Program-made: the position numbers and the translations under genes
Assembly (NCBI RefSeq): GCF_030440365.1
Contig: NZ_CP124050.1
Span: forward strand, 496,001 to 560,000
Direction: 5' to 3'
Source: [Borrelia] lusitaniae
GTDB lineage: Bacteria; Spirochaetota; Spirochaetia; Borreliales; Borreliaceae
Length of the DNA stretch: 64,000 nucleotides
The notes under the pieces: model-generated
What the model saw: the letters and a program-made list of their open reading frames with translations, nothing else
Databases searched by the model: none
Told to the model about the DNA's origin: nothing
In this document: positions 9,614-18,910 of the stretch, one piece after another
Layout: every line of letters starts with the position of its first letter
Position numbering within the stretch: position 1 is the first letter of the stretch

Positions 9614-9973
9614 ATGAAAAAAATAAAAGAAGCAGAACAAAGAAAGCTTAGGCGTAAAAAAAGAATAAAAGATAAAATAGGGCGCGGAATAACAAGCAGG
9701 CCACGAATTACTATATTTAAATCTAATAGGTATTTTTATGCGCAAGTTATAGATGATAGCAAGGGACATACTGTTGTAAGTATTTCTACTATTGAAAAAA
9801 GTCTTAACTTAAGCAAAAATATTGATGATGTAAAAAAACTTGGAGAAGTTCTTGCTAAAAGGCTTAAGGAGAAAAATATAAATAATCTCATTTTTGACAG
9901 AAATGGTTATAAGTATCATGGACTTATTGCAAGTTTTGCAACTTCTTTGAGAGAGTTTGGTATTAATATTTAA
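9614..9973 (+). CDS. rplR: 50S ribosomal protein L18
   Basis: L18 (119 residues) binds 5S rRNA with L5 in the central protuberance. The [20 protein letters not shown] segment and [10 protein letters not shown] are typical. I prefer the ATG at 9614; an in-frame GTG at 9602 would add four residues but overlaps the GGGTG site that probably serves the ATG. Confidence 0.95.
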   Translation: MKKIKEAEQRKLRRKKRIKDKIGRGITSRPRITIFKSNRYFYAQVIDDSKGHTVVSISTIEKSLNLSKNIDDVKKLGEVLAKRLKEKNINNLIFDRNGYKYHGLIASFATSLREFGINI

Positions 9974-9985
9974 GGGAGTATATTT

Positions 9986-10483
9986 ATGGTAGATGTTCAG
10001 GCTCAAAGAAAGCAGATAGAAAAATTAATATCACTCAACAGAGTTACTAAAGTTGTTAAGGGCGGGAGAAGGTTCTCTTTTGCTGCTTTCATGGTTGTTG
10101 GAGATGGAGAAGGATCTGTTGGTTGGGGATTTGGTAAAGCTAATGACGCTAGTGATGCAATAAAAAAAAGTTTAACAAGTGCTAGGAAAAATTTAAGGTT
10201 TGTTCCTATTCGAAAAGGAACATTGCCGCATGAAGTTATTGGTTGTTTTAAAAAAGCTAAAGTTTTAATCAAGCCAGCTACTCATGGTACTGGTGTTATT
10301 GCAGGAGGCCCTGTTCGTGCTGTAATGGAGGCTTTAGGAGTGCATGATATTTTGAGTAAATCTCTTGGCTCTAATAATTCTATGAATGTAGTAAAGGCGA
10401 CTTTTAAGGCATTTGATTTAGTTCTTGATGCTGAAAAAGTGGCAGAGATGCGAGGGAAAACTTTGAAAACTTTATGGGGTTAA
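9986..10483 (+). CDS. rpsE: 30S ribosomal protein S5
   Basis: S5 (165 residues) lies at the mRNA entry site and affects decoding accuracy. The double-stranded RNA-binding-like N-terminal domain (KVVKGGRRFSFAAFMVVGD) and the GTGVIAGGPVRAVMEALG segment are clear. GGGAG precedes the ATG. Confidence 0.97.
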   Translation: MVDVQAQRKQIEKLISLNRVTKVVKGGRRFSFAAFMVVGDGEGSVGWGFGKANDASDAIKKSLTSARKNLRFVPIRKGTLPHEVIGCFKKAKVLIKPATHGTGVIAGGPVRAVMEALGVHDILSKSLGSNNSMNVVKATFKAFDLVLDAEKVAEMRGKTLKTLWG

Positions 10484-10486
10484 TGT

Positions 10487-10798
10487 ATGATTAAAAGGAA
10501 ATTAAGATTACAACTAAAGAAAGCTAGGTTTAATGCTTCAAGGGCTAGGGCTAAAAATAAGTGTTTTATTAGAAGAATGGAAAAGAATAGGGAAATTATT
10601 TCTAAAAACAATATTAATGTGCAAGTTCTTCTTGTAAGAAGCCTTATTGGAAAATTAAATAAAAAGGTCAAAGTTTTAAAAGCATTAGGTTTAAATAAAA
10701 TAGGTGATAAAAAGGTGCATTTTTTAAATGAATCTATTAAAGGTATGCTGAATGAGACTATTAATATGATTTTATTAAGCGAGGTAAGCAATGTTTAA
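10487..10798 (+). CDS. rpmD: 50S ribosomal protein L30 with N-terminal extension
   Basis: L30 is normally about 60 residues; this product has 103. The L30 fold corresponds to the C-terminal part from roughly residue 45 ([16 protein letters not shown], then ALGLNKIG). The first 44 residues are a strongly basic Lys/Arg extension. Starting at an internal codon would remove it, but the ATG at 10487 follows the rpsE stop by 3 bases and no better start is visible. Identification also rests on the slot between S5 and L15. It overlaps rplO by 8 bases. Confidence 0.85.
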   Translation: MIKRKLRLQLKKARFNASRARAKNKCFIRRMEKNREIISKNNINVQVLLVRSLIGKLNKKVKVLKALGLNKIGDKKVHFLNESIKGMLNETINMILLSEVSNV

Positions 10799-11228
10799 CC
10801 TATTAAAGCCTAGGGGAGCTAGTAAGCGACGTAAAATTGTTGGCAGAGGTCCAGGTTCAGGACTTGGTAAAACTTCTGGGAGAGGGCAAAAGGGGCAAAA
10901 AGCAAGAAATACTTCACCAAGACTTGGATTTGAAGGTGGACAGACTCCTCTTTATAGAAGATTGCCAAGGAGAGGTTTTTCTAATAATGATTATAAATTG
11001 GAATATGCAATTGTTAATCTTGGAGATATAGATAAAAAATTTAAAGATGGGCAAGTGGTCAACTACGATACTTTGCTTGAAAATAAACTTATAAGAAAGA
11101 AAAATAAAAAAATTAAGATTTTGTCTAATGGTAAGCTTACAAAAAAAGTTTCCTTTGAGGTTTCTAAAATTTCTAAGTCAGCCGAAAGCTTTGTAATAAA
11201 AATTGGCGGTAGTATTAAATTAGTTTAA
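10791..11228 (+). CDS. rplO: 50S ribosomal protein L15
   Basis: L15 (145 residues) is a late-assembly 50S protein. The Gly-rich basic N-terminal region ([20 protein letters not shown]) and [18 protein letters not shown] are diagnostic. Its ATG lies inside the end of rpmD, an 8-base overlap that suggests coupled translation. Confidence 0.96.
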   Translation: MFNLLKPRGASKRRKIVGRGPGSGLGKTSGRGQKGQKARNTSPRLGFEGGQTPLYRRLPRRGFSNNDYKLEYAIVNLGDIDKKFKDGQVVNYDTLLENKLIRKKNKKIKILSNGKLTKKVSFEVSKISKSAESFVIKIGGSIKLV

Positions 11229-11240
11229 AGTGGAATAAAA

Positions 11241-12545
11241 ATGAAAGAATTGTTTTTAAGTTTATTTACTGTTAAAGATTTGAGAAATAAGTTCTTGTTT
11301 ACTTTATTTATTCTTTTTCTTTTTAGAGTTGGTTCTTACTTGCCAATACCAGGAATAGATTCTGTGGCGCTTAAAAGTTATTTCAAGTCACAATCAGATT
11401 TTTCAATTGCTAATTATTTTGATTTTTTTTCAGGCGGAGCTTTCAGTAATTTTTCTATATTTATGCTTAGTATAGGGCCCTACATTTCGGCATCTATTAT
11501 TGTTCAGCTTCTTGTTTATTCTTTTCCTTCTTTAAAAAAGATGCAAGAAGGTGATGGTGGCAGACAAAAGACTAAAAAATATACAAAATATTTAACAATA
11601 GTTGCAGCTGTAGTTCAAGGATATGCAACAAGTCTTTATGCCAAAGGTATTCCGGGTGCTGTTACTATTCCTTTTTATAGATATATATTTATTGCTATTT
11701 TAACAGTTACTACAGGAACATTTATTCTTTTGTGGTTTGGAGAGCAGATTAATCAAAGAGGTGTGGGTAATGGAACGTCTTTGATAATTTTTTCTGGAAT
11801 AGTGGTTAGACTCCAAGCAGCTTTGTTTAACTTATTTCAAAGCATGCAGGATCCTTCTCAAAATGTTAATCCTGTTTTTGTGATACTTGTTATAAGTATA
11901 TTTATTTTAGTTGTTATCTTAATCATATATGAATATAAAGCCCAAATGCGAGTTGCTATTCATTATGCTAGGGCAAATTCTAATAGTACGGTTAGTTCAT
12001 ATTTGCCAATCAAGTTGAATCCATCTGGTGTTTTACCTGTTATTTTTGCCTCTGTTTTAATTGCTTTACCTTTACAAATTTTAAGTGGTTTTGCAGAAAC
12101 TTCTTCTATAGCTAGACAAATTTTATCTTATTTAAGGCCTAATGGGCTTTATTATACTTTGTTGAATGTAATTTTGATAATAGGATTTACGTATTTTTAT
12201 TCTAAGATTCAGTTAAGCCCCAAAGACATAAGCAATAATATTCGTAAGAATGGGGGTACTATTCCTGGAATAAAGTCTGATGAGATGGAAAAATATTTAG
12301 ATGAAATTATGAATAAAACTTTATTTTCAGGAGCTATTTTTTTGTCAATTATTGCAATTATTCCATTTTTAGTGCAAAATATTTTTAGATTTCCACACGA
12401 TGTTTCTAGGATAATGGGGGGGTCTTCTTTGCTTATTATGGTAGGAGTTGCGCTTGATACATTAATTCATATTGATGCTTATTTGAAAACTCAAGGATTT
12501 TCTCATAGAAATAAAAGGAATTATGCATTTTTGCAAAAAATTTAG
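11241..12545 (+). CDS. secY: Protein translocase subunit SecY
   Basis: SecY (434 residues) is the pore subunit of the SecYEG translocon in the cytoplasmic membrane. About ten hydrophobic segments are visible, with the plug-region motif FSGGAFSNFSIF, GPYISASIIVQLL, and the cytoplasmic loop GVGNGTSLIIF. Position after rplO is standard for the spc operon. In many bacteria adk, map and infA follow; here rpmJ follows after 12 bases. Confidence 0.97.
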   Translation: MKELFLSLFTVKDLRNKFLFTLFILFLFRVGSYLPIPGIDSVALKSYFKSQSDFSIANYFDFFSGGAFSNFSIFMLSIGPYISASIIVQLLVYSFPSLKKMQEGDGGRQKTKKYTKYLTIVAAVVQGYATSLYAKGIPGAVTIPFYRYIFIAILTVTTGTFILLWFGEQINQRGVGNGTSLIIFSGIVVRLQAALFNLFQSMQDPSQNVNPVFVILVISIFILVVILIIYEYKAQMRVAIHYARANSNSTVSSYLPIKLNPSGVLPVIFASVLIALPLQILSGFAETSSIARQILSYLRPNGLYYTLLNVILIIGFTYFYSKIQLSPKDISNNIRKNGGTIPGIKSDEMEKYLDEIMNKTLFSGAIFLSIIAIIPFLVQNIFRFPHDVSRIMGGSSLLIMVGVALDTLIHIDAYLKTQGFSHRNKRNYAFLQKI

Positions 12546-12557
12546 GAGTGTTTGACG

Positions 12558-12671
12558 ATGAAAGTTAGGGCAAGTGTAAAGCCAATTTGTGAAAAATGTA
12601 AGGTTATAAAAAGAAAAGGTGTATTAAGAATTATTTGTGATAATTTAAAGCACAAACAAAGACAAAAGTAA
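12558..12671 (+). CDS. rpmJ: 50S ribosomal protein L36, zinc-binding type
   Basis: A 37-codon gene between secY and rpsM. The product starts [19 protein letters not shown] and keeps all four zinc ligands of the C+ form (Cys11, Cys14, Cys27, His32). GGAG lies about 10 bases before the ATG. L36 stabilises 23S rRNA near the factor-binding region of the large subunit. The match to the family over the full length makes this secure despite the small size. Confidence 0.95.
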   Translation: MKVRASVKPICEKCKVIKRKGVLRIICDNLKHKQRQK

Positions 12672-12688
12672 AAATTAGAGGAGATAAG

Positions 12689-13066
12689 ATGGCTAGAATA
12701 TCGGGAATAGATTTACCAAGTAATAAACAATTAAAAATAGCGCTTACTTCTATTTATGGTATAGGTAGAACAAGAGCTTTGCAAGTTTGCAATAGTGCTA
12801 GTATTTCTCCAAGTAAAATTGCCAAAGATTTAGATAATGATGAAGTTAATCGACTTAGGAAGGTAATTGAGAGTGATTATGTTGTAGAAGGAAAACTTAG
12901 GAGTGAAGTTGCTATGTCTGTTAAAAGACTTATGGATATAGCATGTTATAGGGGTGTTAGGCATAGAAAAGGATTGCCTTTGAGAGGACAGAGAACTAAA
13001 ACAAATGCAAGAACTAGAAAAGGAAAAAGAAAGACTGTGGCTAATAAGAAAATAGCCAGCAAATAA
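12689..13066 (+). CDS. rpsM: 30S ribosomal protein S13
   Basis: S13 (125 residues) lies at the top of the 30S head and contacts P-site tRNA and L5. The start [13 protein letters not shown], the YGIGRTRA helix-hairpin segment and the [23 protein letters not shown] tail ([18 protein letters not shown]) are diagnostic. GAGGAG precedes the ATG. Confidence 0.97.
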   Translation: MARISGIDLPSNKQLKIALTSIYGIGRTRALQVCNSASISPSKIAKDLDNDEVNRLRKVIESDYVVEGKLRSEVAMSVKRLMDIACYRGVRHRKGLPLRGQRTKTNARTRKGKRKTVANKKIASK

Positions 13067-13093
13067 AATAGTTTTTAAGATTTGGAGGGTAAG

Positions 13094-13486
13094 TTGAGCG
13101 CAAAATCATCAACTAATAGTAAAAAAAAAATTAAAAGAAATATCGGAGAGGGAAACGTTTACATACAAGCTACTTTTAATAATACCATAGTTACTGTATC
13201 TGATATAAAGGGGAATGCTTTAGCTTGGGCAAGTGCCGGTGGGATGGGTTTTAAAGGAGCTAAAAAGTCGACCCCATATGCTGCTCAAATAACAGCAGAA
13301 TCTGCTTTAAATAAAGTGAGAGATTTTGGAATTAATTATGTTCATGTGTATATAAAGGGGCCAGGTATTGGTAGAGAATCTGCAATAAGAGCTATTGGTT
13401 CGATTGGGATGACTGTAAAATCAATTTCAGATATTACCCCTATTCCTCATAATGGATGCAGACCGAAAAAAACCAGAAGAGTTTAG
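13094..13486 (+). CDS. rpsK: 30S ribosomal protein S11
   Basis: S11 (130 residues) is a platform protein contacting mRNA near the E site. [18 protein letters not shown] and the C-terminal [18 protein letters not shown] are diagnostic. I choose the TTG at 13094, 4 bases after GGAGGG (13084-13089), over the in-frame TTG at 13082, which overlaps that site. rpsD, usually between rpsK and rpoA, is absent here. Confidence 0.94.
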   Translation: MSAKSSTNSKKKIKRNIGEGNVYIQATFNNTIVTVSDIKGNALAWASAGGMGFKGAKKSTPYAAQITAESALNKVRDFGINYVHVYIKGPGIGRESAIRAIGSIGMTVKSISDITPIPHNGCRPKKTRRV

Positions 13487-13498
13487 CTATAAGGAGTT

Positions 13499-14539
13499 AT
13501 GATGCCTGTGGAAAAATTTTTGAAAGATTTTACTATACCTGAAAAAATTGAATTTTTAAAAAGTCAAGATGATGGATCTTACGGTAAGTTTACGATATAT
13601 CCTTTTGAAAGAGGTTTTGGGGTTACTATAGGTAATACTTTAAGGCGTGTGTTACTTTCTTCTATTGAAGGGTATGCTATTACTGCTATGAGAGTTCAGG
13701 CTAACAATAAAGACTCTTCATCAAAGGTTGTTTCAAGTGAGTTTGATTTGATTCCTGGAGTTTCTGAAGATACTCTTGAGGTTATTGCTAATATAAAAAA
13801 TATTCATTTAAAACTTGGAGAAGGAGAGCAAAGAAAGACAATAAGTTTTAGTGTTAGCGGCAAAGATACTAATGTTTTGAAAGCTTCTCATTTTGAAAGA
13901 GATGGAGTTGAAATTTTTAATAAAGATTTAGTTATAGCTACTTTATCACATGATGTGAATTTGGATCTTGAATTTCAAATCAATTATGGTAGAGGATATG
14001 TGTCTTCTGAGCAAAATTCTAAGTATTTAGAAGAAGTTAATGTTATTGCTTTAGATTCTATATTTTCGCCTATAGAGAAAGTTTCATATTCTGTAGAAGA
14101 TACTAGGGTTGGGCAAAGGTCAGATTATGACAAGCTCGTAATGGAAATTTGGACTACGGGTGTGATTTCTGCCAAAGATGCAATAAAAAAGGCCGCATCA
14201 ATAGTAAGAGAGTTTTTGTTTCCTCTTGTAGATTTTGAAGATAATGTTAATTCATCTTTTGAGAAATCAAAATCAGAAAGTTCTAACTTACTTGATATGA
14301 GTATTGAGAAATTGGATTTGTCAGTTAGATCTTTAAATTGTTTAGCCAAAGAAAATGTTAAAACATTGGGAGAACTTATTAGTAAAAATGCAGAAGAGCT
14401 TTCTAAGGCGAGAAATTTTGGAAAAAAAAGTTTAGAAGAGATAATCGAAAAACTTGGTTCTTATCGATTGTTTTTAGGAATGTCTAAAGAAGATGCTTTA
14501 TCTGTATTAAGTAAGAATAATATTAAAATATCTGAATAA
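13499..14539 (+). CDS. rpoA: RNA polymerase alpha subunit
   Basis: The alpha subunit (345-346 residues) dimerises to assemble core RNA polymerase; its C-terminal domain contacts activators and UP elements. The N-terminal domain shows GFGVTIGNTLRRVLLSSIEG, the C-terminal domain shows LSVRSLNCLAKENVKTLGEL and NFGKKSLEEI. Two ATG codons occur at 13499 and 13502; AAGGAG at 13491-13496 fits the second slightly better. It lies in the normal alpha-operon position before rplQ. Confidence 0.97.
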   Translation: MMPVEKFLKDFTIPEKIEFLKSQDDGSYGKFTIYPFERGFGVTIGNTLRRVLLSSIEGYAITAMRVQANNKDSSSKVVSSEFDLIPGVSEDTLEVIANIKNIHLKLGEGEQRKTISFSVSGKDTNVLKASHFERDGVEIFNKDLVIATLSHDVNLDLEFQINYGRGYVSSEQNSKYLEEVNVIALDSIFSPIEKVSYSVEDTRVGQRSDYDKLVMEIWTTGVISAKDAIKKAASIVREFLFPLVDFEDNVNSSFEKSKSESSNLLDMSIEKLDLSVRSLNCLAKENVKTLGELISKNAEELSKARNFGKKSLEEIIEKLGSYRLFLGMSKEDALSVLSKNNIKISE

Positions 14540-14560
14540 AAGGAGAGTTTAGGTTGTTTC

Positions 14561-14932
14561 ATGAAAACAAAATTGGGTTTTAATAGGTTAAGTAGGAAGT
14601 CTAGTCACAGGAGAGCACTTTTAAAAAATATGGTAATTTCTTTTTTTAAATATGAAAAAATTTCTTCTACTAAGGCAAAATTGTTTGAAGTTAAAAGATT
14701 TGCTGAAAGATTAATTACAAAGGCAAAAGTTGATACTGTGCATAATAGGCGAGAATTATCGAAATTTATACATGATAAATATATTTTAAATAAGCTGTTT
14801 ACCAAAATTTCTCCTGTTTTTAGACAAAGAAGTGGTGGGTATACTCGGATGATTAAATTGGGGAAAAGATATGGAGATGCAGCTGAAATGGCTATCTTAG
14901 AATTAGTTGAAAAGCCTTTAAAAGTTGAATAA
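14561..14932 (+). CDS. rplQ: 50S ribosomal protein L17
   Basis: L17 (123 residues) surrounds the tunnel exit. The N-terminal basic segment ([15 protein letters not shown]) and [22 protein letters not shown] are diagnostic. It closes the ribosomal cluster; an imperfect hairpin follows at 14950-14987. Confidence 0.97.
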   Translation: MKTKLGFNRLSRKSSHRRALLKNMVISFFKYEKISSTKAKLFEVKRFAERLITKAKVDTVHNRRELSKFIHDKYILNKLFTKISPVFRQRSGGYTRMIKLGKRYGDAAEMAILELVEKPLKVE

Positions 14933-14961
14933 TTGATAATTTGAGCATACTGTTTTAAAGA
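14933..14961 (+). promoter_or_regulatory. Candidate promoter of rny
   Basis: TTGATA at 14933-14938 and TAAAGA at 14956-14961 with a 17-base spacer lie directly after rplQ and about 40 bases before the rny start. The -10 box falls inside the left arm of the hairpin at 14950-14987. Sequence match only. Confidence 0.4.
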
Positions 14962-14987
14962 TTAAAATTTAAATTGCTTTTAAACAG
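14950..14987 (+). terminator. Imperfect hairpin after rplQ (terminator or operator)
   Basis: CTGTTTTAAAG at 14950-14960 pairs with CTTTTAAACAG at 14977-14987 with one mismatch and a 16-base loop. There is no T-run after it, so a classical intrinsic terminator is doubtful. It overlaps the candidate rny -10 box and could instead be an operator or mRNA structure. Confidence 0.35.
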
Positions 14988-15004
14988 CATAGGAGTTAAA
15001 TGAT

Positions 15005-16537
15005 ATGATATATATTATTTTTTCTTCTATTTTTGCTGGCTTTATATTAGGATTTTTAGTAAGAGTTTTTTTAGGTAGATTGTCTTTATTAGATTTAGAA
15101 AAAAATCTGACAAAAGTAAGGGTAGAATCAAAATTAGAGATAGAAAATGAAAGAAAGCAAATTATTGCTAATGCAAAATCTCAAATGCTTAAAGAAAAAA
15201 ACCAGCAAGATAGGAATATAAGAGATCGGAAAAATGAGATTGTTAATTTGGAAAAAAGATTATTACAAAGAGAAGAAACCTTAGATAAGAGAATATCTGC
15301 TCTTGATAAACAGCAGTCTAGAATTGATTTTAAAATTAAAGAATTTGAACAAAAAGAAAAAGTAATAAGAGAAAAAGAGGCTGATCTTGTTAAAAGATTA
15401 GAGAATGTTTCTGGCCTTACAAGAGAAGATGCAAGAAAAATTGTAATTGAAAAGGTTGAGCATGAGTCTAGAAGAGATGCTCAGGTTATTATCAATAAAA
15501 GTGAACAGGAAGCCCAGTTATTAGCAGATAAAGTCGCAAAAGATATTTTAGTATCTACTATGCAGCGTATTGTTACAGAGGTAAGCTCAGAGTTTACAGT
15601 AGCTTCTGTTGAATTGCCTAATGATGAGATGAAAGGCAGGATTATAGGTAAAGAAGGGCGCAATATTAGGGCTCTTGAGACTTTAATAGGAGCTGATATT
15701 ATTATTGATGATACCCCTGAAGCTGTTGTTATATCTTGCTTTGATCCAATAAGAAAAGAGCTTGCCAAAAGGACTTTAGAAAGACTTGTTACAGATGGTA
15801 GAATTCATCCTGCTAGGATTGAAGAAGTTGTTTATAATGTTACAAATGAAATAAATAGCATTATCCAAGAAGAAGGTGAGAAAGCAGTTTTTGATCTTAA
15901 TATACATGGGCTTGATAAGAGACTTATTAGAGGATTGGGAAGGCTTTATTTTAGAAGTAGTTATGGTCAAAATGTTTTAAACCATTCTAAAGAAACAGCT
16001 ATAATAGGAGAAATTTTAGCTAAAGAAATGAAATTAGATCCTATTGTAGTAAAAAGAGCATGTCTTTTACATGATATTGGCAAGGGGATGGAAAGTATTT
16101 CTGATAATAGCGAGGGACACGCTATTACTGGTGCTGAGCTTGCTCAAAGTTGCGGAGAGAGCGAAATTATTGTTAATGCTATTGCTGCTCATCATAATGA
16201 AGTGAAGCCTGAGAGTCTTGAGGCTATTGTTGTTCAAATAGCAGATGCCATTTCGGCATCTCGTCCTGGAGCAAGGCGGGAAAGTTTAAATAACTATATA
16301 AATCGACTTAAAAGACTTGAAGACATTGCTTATAGTTTTGAAGGCGTTCAAAAATGTTATGCGATTCAAGCTGGTCGTGAAGTTAGGATTATTGTTGACA
16401 ATGCCTTGATTAATGATGAAAAATCAATTTTACTTGCAAGAGACATTGCTAAAAAAATAGAAGCTGAAATGAGATATCCTGGAAAAATTAAAGTTACAAT
16501 TATTCGTGAAACCAGAGTTATTGAATATGCAAGATAG
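15005..16537 (+). CDS. rny: Ribonuclease Y
   Basis: RNase Y (510 residues) is the membrane-bound endonuclease that starts mRNA decay in bacteria lacking RNase E. Domains in order: one N-terminal membrane helix (residues 1-25), a long charged coiled coil to about 185, a KH domain with MKGRIIGKEGRNIRALE, and an HD domain with the metal-binding His356-Asp357 in LHDIGKG. The start at 15005 follows an AGGAG site. The next gene overlaps its 3' end, as in many bacteria where rny and ymdB are paired. Confidence 0.96.
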   Translation: MIYIIFSSIFAGFILGFLVRVFLGRLSLLDLEKNLTKVRVESKLEIENERKQIIANAKSQMLKEKNQQDRNIRDRKNEIVNLEKRLLQREETLDKRISALDKQQSRIDFKIKEFEQKEKVIREKEADLVKRLENVSGLTREDARKIVIEKVEHESRRDAQVIINKSEQEAQLLADKVAKDILVSTMQRIVTEVSSEFTVASVELPNDEMKGRIIGKEGRNIRALETLIGADIIIDDTPEAVVISCFDPIRKELAKRTLERLVTDGRIHPARIEEVVYNVTNEINSIIQEEGEKAVFDLNIHGLDKRLIRGLGRLYFRSSYGQNVLNHSKETAIIGEILAKEMKLDPIVVKRACLLHDIGKGMESISDNSEGHAITGAELAQSCGESEIIVNAIAAHHNEVKPESLEAIVVQIADAISASRPGARRESLNNYINRLKRLEDIAYSFEGVQKCYAIQAGREVRIIVDNALINDEKSILLARDIAKKIEAEMRYPGKIKVTIIRETRVIEYAR

Positions 16538-17315
16538 CACTATTAAAACCTTAATAATTGGGGATATAATAGGTGATAGTGGATTAAAAAAAGTTTTTTT
16601 TAATCTTAAAAATATTAAGAACAAATATAGAATAGATTTAGTAATTGCTAATGGAGAAAATTCTTCAAATGGTTTTGGAATAACTCCAGAAATAGCAAAT
16701 AATCTTTTTAGATCGGGCGTTAATGTTATTACTACTGGTAATCATGTGTATTCTAATTATAAAATAAATGACTACCTAAATAAGCAAGCGTATATTTTAA
16801 GGCCAAATAATTTTTCAGATTTGTTAGATGGGCATGGTTATTGTTTTTTAACTATTAGAGATGCAAAGATTGCTGTGATTAATGTTCAAGGTGTTTTAAA
16901 TATGAATTTTATTGTTAAGAATCCTTTTGATAATACAAAAAAATTAGTCAATATGCTTAGAAATAAGGTTAGAACCATTTTTGTGGATTTTCATGCTGAG
17001 AGTAATTATGAAAAAGAAAGTTTTGGATATTTTTTAAATGGCTTTGTAACAGGAGTGGTTGGTACTCATACTCATGTTATGACTAAAGATGAAAGAATAT
17101 TGTCAAAGGGGACAGCTTATATTAGTGATGTTGGAATGACAGGTGTATTAAATTCTGTAATAGGATTTAATCCCGATATTTCTCTTAAAGGTTTGCTTGA
17201 ATATATCCCTTTGAGAGCCGAAGTTGTAGAAGATGATACAATTTTACAGGGAGTTGTTATTACTTCTAATTTAAAGACAGGCCGTGCTTTAAAAATTGAA
17301 AGGATTCAGAAATAA
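16527..17315 (+). CDS. YmdB-family metallophosphoesterase (TIGR00282)
   Basis: The 262-residue product matches the YmdB family, calcineurin-like phosphoesterases with cyclic-nucleotide phosphodiesterase activity in Bacillus. Metal-binding and signature segments are visible: IIGDIIGDSG, ANGENSSNGFG, TTGNHVYSN, DFHAES, VGTHTHVMTKD and SDVGMTG. I prefer the ATG at 16527, overlapping rny by 11 bases; an in-frame start at 16506 is possible. No strong ribosome binding site is seen, so translational coupling to rny is likely. Its substrate in this organism is unknown. Confidence 0.9.
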   Translation: MQDSTIKTLIIGDIIGDSGLKKVFFNLKNIKNKYRIDLVIANGENSSNGFGITPEIANNLFRSGVNVITTGNHVYSNYKINDYLNKQAYILRPNNFSDLLDGHGYCFLTIRDAKIAVINVQGVLNMNFIVKNPFDNTKKLVNMLRNKVRTIFVDFHAESNYEKESFGYFLNGFVTGVVGTHTHVMTKDERILSKGTAYISDVGMTGVLNSVIGFNPDISLKGLLEYIPLRAEVVEDDTILQGVVITSNLKTGRALKIERIQK

Positions 17316-18087
17316 TTTATTAAATATACTTTGCAAAAGGTATCCAGAAAAAACACGAAAAGAATTAATGGTCTTAATTCTAACAGGCAATATATATGTG
17401 AATTCTCATAAAGAAAAAAATCCCAAAATGTTAATAAACAAAACAAGTAAAATAGATTTGGTAGAGAATCCTTGTCAAGTATTTGTATCAAGGGGAGGTT
17501 ACAAGCTTTTAGAAGCTCTTAAGGATTTTGAGATTGAAGTTAAAAATAAAATTTGTGTTGATGTTGGCTCTTCAACCGGCGGCTTTACTGATTGTTTGTT
17601 GCAGTGTGGTGCCAATTTTGTTTATTCAATTGACGTGGGTATTAATCAACTTTCTTATAAATTGAGAATTGATCCAAGAGTTAAAGTTTTAGAGAGAACC
17701 AATATTTTTGATGTTAAAGAATTTAAAATTGTGCCTAATTTTGCCGTTGTAGATGTTTCTTTTAGATCATCAATCAGTATATGTGTGAATTTAATAGATA
17801 AACTTTCTGAAAGTTTTATTATAGTTTTGATCAAACCTCAGTTTGAGGTTAAAAGTTTAAATTTAGATATAAAAAATTTTAATGGTGTTGTGAATGATAA
17901 ATATTTAAAGATAATTTTGCAAAGCGTGATTGAAAAGTTCTATAAAAATAAATTACAAGTTAAAAATATATTAAAGTTAAAAACCAAAGGCAAAAAAGGT
18001 AATCAAGAATTTATGTTTTTAGTTGTTAGATCAAGTGTTTTAAATATTGAAAGCTCTATGCGGCTGCTTAACGATATTGAATTTTAA
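17296..18087 (+). CDS. tlyA: TlyA-family rRNA 2'-O-methyltransferase (haemolysin A family)
   Basis: TlyA proteins combine an N-terminal S4 RNA-binding domain (residues 12-70, RKELMVLILTGNIYVNSH) with an FtsJ-like methyltransferase domain. The SAM-binding motif VDVGSSTGGFTDCLLQCGA and the DVSFRSS segment are present. Family members methylate rRNA; the haemolysin label is historical. The only start giving a full S4 domain is the TTG at 17296, inside the end of the preceding gene and without a clear ribosome binding site. The gene is convergent with the next one and their stop codons overlap. Confidence 0.85.
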   Translation: MKGFRNNLLNILCKRYPEKTRKELMVLILTGNIYVNSHKEKNPKMLINKTSKIDLVENPCQVFVSRGGYKLLEALKDFEIEVKNKICVDVGSSTGGFTDCLLQCGANFVYSIDVGINQLSYKLRIDPRVKVLERTNIFDVKEFKIVPNFAVVDVSFRSSISICVNLIDKLSESFIIVLIKPQFEVKSLNLDIKNFNGVVNDKYLKIILQSVIEKFYKNKLQVKNILKLKTKGKKGNQEFMFLVVRSSVLNIESSMRLLNDIEF

Positions 18088-18833
18088 TATTTGTCCAAAG
18101 TCTTTTTATTTAATATTCCTGAGAAGTTTAAGTTTAATTCTTCAAGTATTATTGGATTATTTTCTATTGTTAAAACTATTCCAGTAATTCCTTTAATTTC
18201 AAGACATGTTAAGGTTATTTGAGCGATTTGATTAATTATTCCCTCGATCCCGAAACTATTTTCATAAAATTCTTTAGATAAATTTATTTTGGCAATTCCC
18301 TCGATTAGACTTAAGTTTAACAGTTTGGTTTTTATAGGGATTAGGCTTAAAAAATTATTCTTTAGTTCGTATTCATTTGGCCCTTTTATTAAAGATTTTA
18401 GTGTTTCTTCAAGAATATTTTTGTCGTAATATATAGCTCTTTTTACAGTTTGTCTTAAAAAATAGCCTTCTGGGGTAACTTTTATAAAATAAAGTTTAAT
18501 AAATTTTTTATTTTTAATGTTATTATTTCTTTGGCTTTGCTTGAGTTCTTCTTCAAGTTTTTTTATTTCTGGTGGTTGGATTAAAAAACTTTCATTTTTA
18601 AGCATTTTTATATTTGTATTTTTGGTGGTGTCTTTTTTGGCTTCAATTAACTTATTATCTTGTGTTTGGCTTGATTCAAATAAACTGTTATCGTAATTTT
18701 TTTCCTTAAAAATATGCATAATAAGCGAATTTTTGATTATTAATAGCACACTAATTATTGTTAAAATAATAGCAATTAAAATTAAAAGTATGTCTGATTT
18801 GGTTGAGCTTTTTTTTCTTTTCAATATAAACAC
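18084..18833 (-). CDS. Membrane-anchored GerMN-domain protein
   Basis: The 249-residue product has one N-terminal membrane helix (about residues 14-36), a hydrophilic linker to 100, and a GerMN-like domain (about 105-240) recognised by the FIKVTPEGYFLRQTVKR start, the LKSLIKGPNEYE segment and KINLSKEFYEN. In Bacillus this domain occurs in spore germination protein GerM; this organism does not sporulate, so its role here is unknown, plausibly at the cell envelope. The start is GTG at 18833; a TTG at 18824 is an alternative. Confidence 0.75.
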   Translation of the reverse strand: MFILKRKKSSTKSDILLILIAIILTIISVLLIIKNSLIMHIFKEKNYDNSLFESSQTQDNKLIEAKKDTTKNTNIKMLKNESFLIQPPEIKKLEEELKQSQRNNNIKNKKFIKLYFIKVTPEGYFLRQTVKRAIYYDKNILEETLKSLIKGPNEYELKNNFLSLIPIKTKLLNLSLIEGIAKINLSKEFYENSFGIEGIINQIAQITLTCLEIKGITGIVLTIENNPIILEELNLNFSGILNKKTLDKY

Positions 18834-18843
18834 TCATGTGCAA

Positions 18844-18872
18844 TTGGCATAAATACTAATATTTGATATTAT
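18844..18872 (+). promoter_or_regulatory. Candidate promoter of der
   Basis: TTGGCA at 18844-18849 and TATTAT at 18867-18872 are 17 bases apart, in the gap between two divergent genes. The predicted start site lies about 30 bases before the der start codon. An overlapping TATAAT at 18870-18875 would need a 20-base spacer. Confidence 0.5.
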
Positions 18873-18910
18873 AATGGAAATATCGGAATAAATAAAGAGG
18901 TGTATTTGCT

